Shown: piece after piece, positions 1-5,344 of the stretch
Layout: every line of letters starts with the position of its first letter
Numbering within the stretch: position 1 is the first letter of the stretch
From: Ghiorsea sp.
GTDB lineage: Bacteria; Pseudomonadota; Zetaproteobacteria; Mariprofundales; Mariprofundaceae
NCBI GenBank assembly: GCA_027053695.1
Contig: JALUHL010000087.1
Coordinates: 1-11,932, forward strand
Reading direction: 5' to 3'
Length of the DNA: 11,932 nucleotides
Notes under the pieces: model-generated
The model's database searches: none
Told to the model about the DNA's origin: nothing
What the model saw: the letters and a program-made list of their open reading frames with translations, nothing else
Position numbers and translations under genes: made by a program

Positions 1-849
1 CATCAAGTGGTGATGGAGCATATGGGCGAAGCTGAGAAGAAGGGTATTGAGCTGCGATTACGAGCAACTCGGGCTGTGGTGTTCACGGATGTTTCCATGT
101 TAACACGCATTGTATCCAACCTTGTGACCAATGCGATTCGCTATACCAAGTCTGGTGGCGTACTGGTGGGCGTGCGCAAAAAAGATGGGCAGCTTTGGTT
201 GCATGTTTGGGATACAGGCTGTGGCATAGCTGAGCATCAACTGGATTATATTTTTAAAGAGTTTACTCAGCTGGATAATGATGAACGCGATAGGGAAAAA
301 GGGCTGGGGCTTGGCTTGGCGATTGTGCAGCGTTTGCTCAACATTTTGGATGTGGACTTAAGCGTTGCTTCCAAGCTGGGGCAAGGAAGCTGCTTCTCTG
401 TTCAATTGGAGCTTGCGCAAGCAGATGAACAGGCAGTAAAAGCAGTACGGAATCATCATGAGCAGGATATTAGTGGGCTAGACATGCTTGTGATTGATGA
501 TGACACCATTGCCCTAGAAAGCATTCAAACGCTATTGGATGTATGGGGCTGCAATGTTCATATTTTTTCTTCGCTAGAAGCTTGTTTGGCATATTTAGCG
601 GCAGCCAAAGATTGCCCCGATGCCATCATTGCCGATTATCGGTTACGAAGCCAGCAAACAGGCATTGCTGCAATTGAAGGCATACGCGCGTTTTGCAAGC
701 AGTCTATGCCAGCGCTTATTGTCACGGGTGATACCGATGCCAAAAGAATGGATGAAGCCCAAAAGCATGACATTCCGCTTTTGCATAAACCTGTGAACCC
801 CCAAGCTTTAAAAGTATTCCTAGCGGACGTTAAAACTAAGAAATTATAG
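1..849 (+). CDS. Hybrid sensor histidine kinase, C-terminal part (5' end outside window)
   Basis: The reading frame is open from base 1, so this is the last 282 residues of a longer protein. It opens in the end of the dimerisation/ATPase region. The HATPase_c domain shows the N box (NLVTNAIRYTKSG, about residues 40-52), the G1 box (DTGCGI, 71-76) and the G2 box (GLGLGLAIV, about 101-109). A linker follows, then a receiver domain from about residue 160. That domain has the acidic cluster in LVIDDD, a phospho-acceptor Asp in IIADYRL (about D212), the conserved Thr in IVTGDT (about T242) and Lys in LLHKPV (about K263). The family autophosphorylates on His and passes the phosphate to its own receiver or to a partner regulator. 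The sensor region and the catalytic His are not visible. The gene ends tail-to-tail with a NarL-type regulator, a likely but unproven partner. Confidence 0.93.
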   Translation, partial: HQVVMEHMGEAEKKGIELRLRATRAVVFTDVSMLTRIVSNLVTNAIRYTKSGGVLVGVRKKDGQLWLHVWDTGCGIAEHQLDYIFKEFTQLDNDERDREKGLGLGLAIVQRLLNILDVDLSVASKLGQGSCFSVQLELAQADEQAVKAVRNHHEQDISGLDMLVIDDDTIALESIQTLLDVWGCNVHIFSSLEACLAYLAAAKDCPDAIIADYRLRSQQTGIAAIEGIRAFCKQSMPALIVTGDTDAKRMDEAQKHDIPLLHKPVNPQALKVFLADVKTKKL

Positions 850-1461
850 AAGACCCATTTCAATCGCGAGATTAACAGCCTCTGTGCGATTGCGCGCGCC
901 TAGTGTGGTGAATATGCGGCGGATATGTACTTTAACGGTGGAAGGACTTAAATCCAACTCATATGCGATATTTTTATTTTGTATGCCTTTTTGCAGCAAT
1001 TTTAATACCTCAACTTGTCTTGGTGTTAATAAATTTTTATCGCCTTCGCCTGTCTTTATAGGTGTTTGTTGCATCAGTTGCGGCGGCAAATAAGTGCCAC
1101 CAGATAATACCAAACGTAGCGCTGATAGGGTGACATCAGCAGAGGTTGTTTTAGGGATAAATCCTTTGATGCCCTTAGCCAAAGCCTTGTTGATGACGCT
1201 TATTTCTTCATGGGCTGATATCATGACAATGGGCGTGTCAGCCTGTATGTCTAATAGTGTCTGAATAGCATCCAAGCCATTGATGCCCGGCATATCAAGG
1301 TCGAGCAGTATCAAATCTAAAGTATGTTTCTTGGCTAGGTTGATTGCTTTTTCACCATGCTCAGCTTGCAAGATTTCAGGATCATCATCGGTTAAGCGAA
1401 CCAAGGCCAAGGATAGGCTTTCACGGAACAAAGCATGATCATCTGCAAGCAAAATTTTCAA
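844..1461 (-). CDS. NarL/FixJ-family response regulator (receiver + LuxR HTH)
   Basis: This is a 205-residue two-domain transcription regulator. Residues 1-120 form a receiver domain: acidic pair D7-D8 in LLADDHALFRES, phospho-acceptor D54 in LLDLDMPG, S82 in VMISAHEE and K104 in FIPKTTS. Residues 144-200 form a LuxR/GerE helix-turn-helix (LTPRQVEVLKLLQKG, then a recognition segment around SPSTVKVHIRRIF). The frame stays open upstream to an ATG at 1530, but family members begin at the K-I-L-L-A-D-D-H strand. A GGAGGG at 1476-1471 sits 10 bases before a TTG at 1461-1459, so I take TTG as the start. The stop codon overlaps the end of the convergent sensor kinase. The gene is divergent from the lipoprotein gene, and a repeated cis-element lies in their shared upstream region, so this regulator may control its neighbours. 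That last point is inference. Confidence 0.92.
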   Translation of the reverse strand: MKILLADDHALFRESLSLALVRLTDDDPEILQAEHGEKAINLAKKHTLDLILLDLDMPGINGLDAIQTLLDIQADTPIVMISAHEEISVINKALAKGIKGFIPKTTSADVTLSALRLVLSGGTYLPPQLMQQTPIKTGEGDKNLLTPRQVEVLKLLQKGIQNKNIAYELDLSPSTVKVHIRRIFTTLGARNRTEAVNLAIEMGLL

Positions 1462-1470
1462 AGTGTTCAG

Positions 1471-1476
1471 CCCTCC
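1471..1476 (-). promoter_or_regulatory. Ribosome binding site deciding the TTG start of the response regulator
   Basis: On the minus strand GGAGGG lies 10 bases before the TTG at 1461. It is the only strong Shine-Dalgarno sequence near the conserved N-terminus of the receiver domain, and it argues against the longer frame beginning at 1530. Confidence 0.6.
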
Positions 1477-1510
1477 GTAACACACAAGATAGGCAAAAAC
1501 TATCAGATAT

Positions 1511-1558
1511 GAGCATGATGCTCTAGACACCCATTTGGCTTAACCCCTATAGCCGACT
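1511..1558. promoter_or_regulatory. Repeated cis-element, copy 1 (13-bp dyad + 30-bp conserved block)
   Basis: A perfect 13-bp inverted repeat, GAGCATGATGCTC (1511-1523), is followed after 5 bases by a block at 1529-1558 containing GGCTTAACCCCTATAGCC. The block matches 29 of 30 bases of copy 2 (3973-4002). Inside it GGCT (1537-1540) and AGCC (1551-1554) are complementary and could form a short stem. The element lies about 60 bases before the lipoprotein ATG and about 50 bases before the TTG of the divergent response regulator. It could be an operator, a promoter part or a structured 5' leader. I do not recognise it as any known riboswitch or sigma-factor site. Confidence 0.6.
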
Positions 1559-1602
1559 TTTGTATTAGATTTTAGAGCACTAGGTTTGCGGCTATATACA
1601 AA
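1559..1602. repeat. 7-bp inverted repeat in the leader of the lipoprotein gene
   Basis: TTTGTAT (1559-1565) and ATACAAA (1596-1602) are perfectly complementary across a 30-base gap, just upstream of the lipoprotein ribosome binding site. A GGCT at 1590-1593 could also compete for the AGCC at 1551-1554 of the upstream repeated element. The arrangement is not conserved next to the second copy of that element, so it may be chance. Confidence 0.25.
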
Positions 1603-1618
1603 TTAAAGAGGGTTTACG

Positions 1619-3241
1619 ATGAAAAGATCAATCCAATTATTTATTTTCTCAGTTTTTTTTGCCTTGCTTGTTCAGGGCTGTACAGGCAGTACTAATACCC
1701 CTACTAATCAGGGCTCTGTCACCGATCAAACTGCACCCGTGATTACCTTGACAGGTGCAAACCCACTGACTGTAGCGCAAGGCTCCACCTTTACCGATCC
1801 GGGCAGCAGTGTGACCGATAATGTGGATACGGGATTAACAGCTACAGTTACAGGCAGTGTAAACACCGCTACAGTTGGCACTTATACATTAACTTACAAC
1901 GCCACTGATGCAGCAGGTAATGCAGCTACGCCTGTGACACGTACTGTGAATGTCACCGATCAGACCGCACCAGTGATTACCTTGACAGGTGCAAATCCAA
2001 TGATAGTTGCGAAAGGCTCTATATTTACTGATCCAGGTAGCAGTGTGACCGATAATGTAGATACAGGATTAACAGCTACAGTTACAGGCAGTGTGAACAC
2101 CGCCACAGTTGGTAGTTATACACTGACTTACAATGTGAGCGATGCGGCAGGTAATGCAGCTACGCCTGTGACACGTACTGTGAATGTCGCAGTGCTCCCC
2201 ACTATTTCCATTGCGCCTGCATCGGTTGGCGAAGGCAGCGGCGGCGGTGCGACCAACCTAAATTTCACCGTAACATTGAGCGCCGCATCAGCATTTGATG
2301 TCTCTGCAAATTATGCTACCAGCGATGGCACAGCGCTTTCTGCCAGTGATTATACGGCAACGACGGCAAATTTAACGATTCCAGCAGGACAAACCACGGG
2401 CACAATCACCGTATTGGTGAATGCGGACACTGCCTTTGAGCCAAATGAAACACTCACCCTAGCCTTGAGTTCGCCGGCTGGCGCAACACTTGGCACGGCA
2501 ACAGCCACAGGCACGATTCTTAATGATGATGTGGGTGGTTTAAATGACACAGGCATTACCAAGTGGAGCAATGCAACGGTGAATAACCTTACAGTGACGC
2601 AAGCGCTCTTCCCTAGCCAAGATGCAGATCATGGGCGTGATGCTCAAGCAGCGGTGGGTACTCTCGTAAAAACAGGCGGCGGCAAGGCAGGCTTTGATTT
2701 TACCAAACTGGATGCCACAGGGCAGCCACTTGCCAATCAGGCGGCTACCTATGGCGCAACGCCTTGGGATTGCGTGCAAGACAATGTCACTGGTCTGATG
2801 TGGGAAGTGAAGACGACAACGCCGTCCAGCTTACGCAATAAGAACAATACCTATACTTGGTATAATTCTAATCCTTCTACCAATGGCGGCAATGCAGGCA
2901 CGCCAGCGGCTACGCCTGTTTGCAATACAGGAGGCGCATGCGATACCGAAAAATATGTCGCGGCAGTGAATGCAGCAGGGCTTTGCGGCTTTCATGATTG
3001 GCGGTTGCCGAAGGTTGATGAACTCATTTCCATTTTTGATTTAAGTGTACCCATTCCCGGGGTAAGTGTAGATACGACGTATTTTCCGAATGCCATTGGC
3101 AATTATTATTGGTCTGCGTCTGTGTCTCTAGATATATATGGTTTCATTTCTGTGTGGGCTGTCAACTTTCGCCTTGCGCGGGATTTCCAGTTCCAAAGGT
3201 TGTATAGCAATTATGTTCGTTTGGTTCGCGGCGGACAGTGA
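1619..3241 (+). CDS. Surface lipoprotein: two Ig-like repeats, Calx-beta-like domain, DUF1566 C-terminus
   Basis: The protein has 540 residues. The N-terminus is a lipoprotein signal: basic MKRS, a hydrophobic core and the lipobox VQGC with C21 as lipidation site. Residues about 37-113 and 115-191 are two near-identical 78-residue Ig-like repeats (TAPVITLTGANP... DAAGNAATPVTRTVNV), of the DUF5011/HYR kind often seen in surface proteins. Residues about 194-304 resemble a Calx-beta domain (SVGEGSGG, ANYATSDGTA, DYTATTANLTIPAG, ending in ILNDD). Residues about 385-540 form a DUF1566 domain: TGLMWEVK, GFHDWRLPKVDELISIFD, YYWSAS and the terminal VRLVRGG. AAAGAGG at 1605-1611 lies 7 bases before the ATG. 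A role in adhesion or ligand binding at the cell surface is inferred from the architecture. The next gene carries the same C-terminal domain. Confidence 0.9.
   Translation: MKRSIQLFIFSVFFALLVQGCTGSTNTPTNQGSVTDQTAPVITLTGANPLTVAQGSTFTDPGSSVTDNVDTGLTATVTGSVNTATVGTYTLTYNATDAAGNAATPVTRTVNVTDQTAPVITLTGANPMIVAKGSIFTDPGSSVTDNVDTGLTATVTGSVNTATVGSYTLTYNVSDAAGNAATPVTRTVNVAVLPTISIAPASVGEGSGGGATNLNFTVTLSAASAFDVSANYATSDGTALSASDYTATTANLTIPAGQTTGTITVLVNADTAFEPNETLTLALSSPAGATLGTATATGTILNDDVGGLNDTGITKWSNATVNNLTVTQALFPSQDADHGRDAQAAVGTLVKTGGGKAGFDFTKLDATGQPLANQAATYGATPWDCVQDNVTGLMWEVKTTTPSSLRNKNNTYTWYNSNPSTNGGNAGTPAATPVCNTGGACDTEKYVAAVNAAGLCGFHDWRLPKVDELISIFDLSVPIPGVSVDTTYFPNAIGNYYWSASVSLDIYGFISVWAVNFRLARDFQFQRLYSNYVRLVRGGQ
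1721..2188 (+). repeat. Tandem 234-bp repeat (2 copies) encoding the Ig-like domains
   Basis: Copy 1 spans 1721-1954 and copy 2 spans 1955-2188, an exact period of 234 bp (78 codons). Long stretches are identical at DNA level, for example around the codons for GSSVTDNVDTGLTATVTGS and AAGNAATPVTRTVNV. Differences are scattered and partly synonymous. Such similarity implies recent duplication or ongoing homogenisation, and repeat number may vary between strains. Confidence 0.9.
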
Positions 3242-3282
3242 TTTGTTTTTTGCATTGGTTAAAATGACAGGGTGTGTTTGTC

Positions 3283-3304
3283 ATCCCGAGCGAAGCCGAG
3301 GGAT
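3283..3304. repeat. REP-like interrupted palindrome
   Basis: ATCCC (3283-3287) pairs with GGGAT (3300-3304) around a GAGCGAAGCCGA centre that includes an inner GC/GC pair. Read from the other strand it is the GATCCCTCGGCTTCGCTCGG type of intergenic repeat that I recall from many bacterial genomes. It lies in the 111-bp gap between the two DUF1566 genes and could form a hairpin in the transcript. Only one copy is in this window. Confidence 0.55.
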
Positions 3305-3340
3305 CTTTGAATGTGTGAGGGTTTGCAGTAAATGATAAAA

Positions 3341-3345
3341 AGGAG
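3341..3345 (+). promoter_or_regulatory. Ribosome binding site deciding the start at 3353
   Basis: AGGAG lies 7 bases before the ATG at 3353. The earlier in-frame ATG at 3332 has no comparable site, and starting there would put extra charged residues before the signal peptide. Confidence 0.6.
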
Positions 3346-3352
3346 TAAAGAT

Positions 3353-3880
3353 ATGAAAAGATGGATAGCAGTAGCATTGTGTAGCTTGTTGTGGGGAACA
3401 TCTGCGTTTGCAGTGCAAACATGTAACACAACAAGCATCACCGCCAGCACCCCGACAGCGGATTTTATTGATAACGGTAATGGCACAGTAACACACAGCA
3501 AAACAGGACTGATGTGGAAGCGATGTTCAGAAGGTTTAAGTGGCGCAGGCTGCGCCACAGGCACTGCAATCAAATATACATGGCAAGGTGCCTTGCAGGC
3601 GGCGCAAACCTTGAATGCAGCAGGCGGCTTTGCTGGCTTCACCGATTGGCGAGTTCCGAATCAAAAAGAGCTGAATTCGATTATAGAGCGGCGCTGCTAC
3701 ACGCCTGCCATTAATGCCACTGTCTTTCCCATTTTCTCGAACGGCGCGTATTGGTCGGCTTCTCCGCTTATAACGAACGTTTTTATCGGAGCACATGCTG
3801 TCGACTTCATGGATGGCAGAGCCTTCTCGGACTTGAAGACGATTAGCTACTATGTGCTTTTGGTTCGCGGTGGTCACTAA
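3353..3880 (+). CDS. Secreted DUF1566 (Lcl C-terminal) domain protein
   Basis: The protein has 175 residues. The start at 3353 is chosen because AGGAG lies 7 bases upstream and because it gives a clean signal peptide, MKRWIAVALCSLLWGTSAFA, with likely cleavage after AFA (about residue 20). The remainder is a single DUF1566 domain: FIDNGNGTVTHSKTGLMWKR, FAGFTDWRVPNQKELNSIIE, YWSAS and a terminal VLLVRGG. There is a Cys in the mature N-terminus (QTCN) and more in the body (KRCSEG, AGCAT, RRCYT), compatible with disulfides outside the cytoplasm. It is a paralogue of the C-terminal domain of the preceding lipoprotein and is probably co-expressed, though 111 bases with a REP-like hairpin lie between them. 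The stretch between YWSAS and the terminal VRGG-type motif differs strongly from the paralogue. The function is unknown; ligand binding at the surface or in the periplasm is a guess. Confidence 0.85.
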   Translation: MKRWIAVALCSLLWGTSAFAVQTCNTTSITASTPTADFIDNGNGTVTHSKTGLMWKRCSEGLSGAGCATGTAIKYTWQGALQAAQTLNAAGGFAGFTDWRVPNQKELNSIIERRCYTPAINATVFPIFSNGAYWSASPLITNVFIGAHAVDFMDGRAFSDLKTISYYVLLVRGGH

Positions 3881-3916
3881 CGGCATCAAGTGATGGTGGA
3901 GATTATAGCACTCTAG

Positions 3917-3929
3917 GTCAAAATTTGAC
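3917..3929. repeat. 13-bp inverted repeat GTCAAAATTTGAC
   Basis: GTCAAA and TTTGAC are perfectly symmetric around one central A. It lies 37 bases after the stop of the small DUF1566 gene and 56 bases before the conserved block of the second cis-element copy. It is AT-rich and short, so it could be a repressor-type dyad or chance. The 215-bp gene-free stretch 3881-4095 otherwise holds the repeated element at 3955-4002 and a weak GAGG/CCTC hairpin followed by CTTTT (3930-3955). Confidence 0.3.
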
Positions 3930-3954
3930 GAGGCTTTGGACTAACTCCTCCTTT

Positions 3955-4002
3955 TATGCAAAGCATACAACTACCCATTTGGCTTAACCCCTATAGCCAA
4001 CT
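3955..4002. promoter_or_regulatory. Repeated cis-element, copy 2 (13-bp dyad + 30-bp conserved block)
   Basis: An inverted repeat TATGC-AAA-GCATA (3955-3967) is followed after 5 bases by the block 3973-4002, which is identical to 1529-1558 at 29 of 30 positions. The dyad differs in sequence from that of copy 1 but has the same length, symmetry and distance. It lies about 94 bases before the first ATG of the seven-gene operon and is the only distinctive sequence in its upstream region. The flanks beyond the element are not similar between copies, so this is not a large duplication. Confidence 0.6.
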
Positions 4003-4095
4003 ATTTCAATGTGGAGCCGCAGCTTATGGTTTTGTTCTCAAGTTTGATGGAGAAATTCTGATTGAGGAATTTGATTGAGGTATGGGGATAAGCTG

Positions 4096-4689
4096 ATGGC
4101 AAACATTCGAGGGAAAGCATACGCACTTAATGTAATCACACCGATGAAGTCATGGAAAAGTGGAATATTAAGAACGGTTTTTAATATCATTAAGCTCAAG
4201 GTATTACAGCAGGACTTGCATAATTTATCATTTATACACTTTGCCCGTTGGACCATTATCCCTAAACATGGATTCCCACATTTTAGCGAACAACCATCAC
4301 GCGAATCTTTGGCATACGACTACCTTCTTTTCGAGAGTAATTTTAATGGTTCATGGAATGAATATGTGGATGCTTTTAATGATGTACTCTGGTTTAAACT
4401 TAATTTGGTGTGGTTTTGGAGCGAACAATATCCAGGTGCGGTGCCGTTAACTCCATTCAAGAATTACATCGTACACAATCAAATTTATAATGATTATTAC
4501 TATATGGCTTATCCGGGGCATACGGTCAACGATGTTAAAAATGCACTTCAAGTGAGCCGAAAATTCCAGCATTTAAAACAAGCTTGTGAGCAAAATGATG
4601 CAAGCTTTGAACAAGCCTTCCAAAGCTTTTTGATTGATGTGCAAAATCATATTGGAGAATCAGGCGGGCAAGGGCCTGAAATGACATGA
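4096..4689 (+). CDS. Small protein of unrecognised family, first gene of the lipid/haem-enzyme operon
   Basis: The protein has 197 residues with no signal peptide. Landmarks are a Trp/Lys-rich start (MKSWKSGILRTVFN, 17-30), LSFIHFARWTII (44-55), DYLLFESNFNGSWNEYVDAF (75-94), then WFWSEQYPG and an aromatic run NDYYYMAYP (132-140). The pattern of a strand with H-x-A-R, then D-Y-x-x-x-F-x-G and a helix recurs in the next gene at the same relative places, so the two are paralogues. The strand-helix pattern resembles the N-terminal ARYVFLNL region of the DyP protein encoded in the same operon, so a ferredoxin-like alpha/beta fold is possible; this is inference. The start is uncertain: ATG 4096 has GGGG at 4084-4087, while an in-frame TTG at 4075 also has GAGG 7 bases upstream. 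I recall similar proteins beside haem peroxidase genes but know no function. Confidence 0.82.
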   Translation: MANIRGKAYALNVITPMKSWKSGILRTVFNIIKLKVLQQDLHNLSFIHFARWTIIPKHGFPHFSEQPSRESLAYDYLLFESNFNGSWNEYVDAFNDVLWFKLNLVWFWSEQYPGAVPLTPFKNYIVHNQIYNDYYYMAYPGHTVNDVKNALQVSRKFQHLKQACEQNDASFEQAFQSFLIDVQNHIGESGGQGPEMT

Positions 4690-4732
4690 GAACATTAAAT
4701 GTGAATAACGGTTGTAATGTGCGAGGGCAATC

Positions 4733-5344
4733 ATGAGTAATACTTACGGTAAGTTTTATGGGTATACGGGTGTTTTTCCTATTATCAGAGATGATAAGTT
4801 GGAAGTTTCGCATGCAGTTGAACTTCGGAAAGTTTTATCTGAATTGAATGCCGGTGGGGGCTCAATCTTTTCGCGCACAGGTTTGGTGCATGGTGCAAGA
4901 ATGTTTGTGTTGGATGATGTGGTGTATAACGGTCACCCCACGAAAGAAGAGCATTTGGACTATGAGTACCTGATATTATCGCTCACTTTTGATGGGGCTT
5001 TGGATGAGATGGCGCAAAGGTTAAACCAATATGGCGGGGAAGAGTTAGCTCTGATATTCGGCCATTGTTACGGCTTTGCAAATCGTGATACCAGCAAAGA
5101 TGGCATGCTTAAATTTTTGCAGCAAGGGCAGGTTACCACATCATTTTTATATGTTGAAGCCGATGGTGATTTAAAAGAAACCCTGCGTGCATTATGGGCG
5201 AAAAGAGTGGTCGGCGAAATGTTGGAGAAAGCGCAAGGGGCAAGTACAGCACAAAAACGAGCCTTGGTGAAAGAGGCGGCGGATAAAATCGAATCTGCAA
5301 CCCTGCCGTTACCCGGTGATTTTCAGTTGGGAGAAGTGTTATGA
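4733..5344 (+). CDS. Small protein of unrecognised family, paralogue of the preceding gene
   Basis: The protein has 203 residues, predicted soluble. GAGGG at 4723-4727 lies 5 bases before the ATG. Parallels with the preceding gene product include RKVLSELN versus RTVFNIIK, LVHGARMFVLDD (51-62) versus FIHFARWTII, DYEYLILSLTFDGALDEM (77-93) versus DYLLFESNFNGSWNEY, and TTSFLYVEADGDLKETLRAL (135-154) versus NDYYYMAYPGHTVNDVKNAL. Identity is low but the order and spacing hold across most of the length. The C-terminus adds a charged helical segment (about 155-188) and LPLPGDF. A Cys/His-containing stretch FGHCYGF (109-115) is not shared. Its stop overlaps the DyP start in ATGA, implying coupled translation, so it may be an accessory or partner of that peroxidase. 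The function is unknown. Confidence 0.85.
   Translation: MSNTYGKFYGYTGVFPIIRDDKLEVSHAVELRKVLSELNAGGGSIFSRTGLVHGARMFVLDDVVYNGHPTKEEHLDYEYLILSLTFDGALDEMAQRLNQYGGEELALIFGHCYGFANRDTSKDGMLKFLQQGQVTTSFLYVEADGDLKETLRALWAKRVVGEMLEKAQGASTAQKRALVKEAADKIESATLPLPGDFQLGEVL

Noticed and set aside
844..1530. Longer response regulator starting at ATG 1530
   Set aside because: The extra 23 residues (MSRASCSYLIVF...) do not belong to the receiver fold, and a strong ribosome binding site lies just before the TTG at 1461.
1529..1558. Conserved block as a sigma-54 or sigma-28 promoter
   Set aside because: Spacing between GG and GC is 13 rather than 10 bases for sigma-54, and no TAAA lies at the right distance from GCCGACTT for sigma-28; the second copy also lacks the GCCGA.
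3259..3642. Minus-strand open frame overlapping the small DUF1566 gene
   Set aside because: It is antisense to a gene with clear signal peptide and domain, has a low-complexity Cys-rich product with no recognisable motif, and lacks a convincing ribosome binding site.
1529..3998. Repeats as attachment sites of an integrated element
   Set aside because: There is no integrase, tRNA gene or phage or plasmid gene between or beside them.
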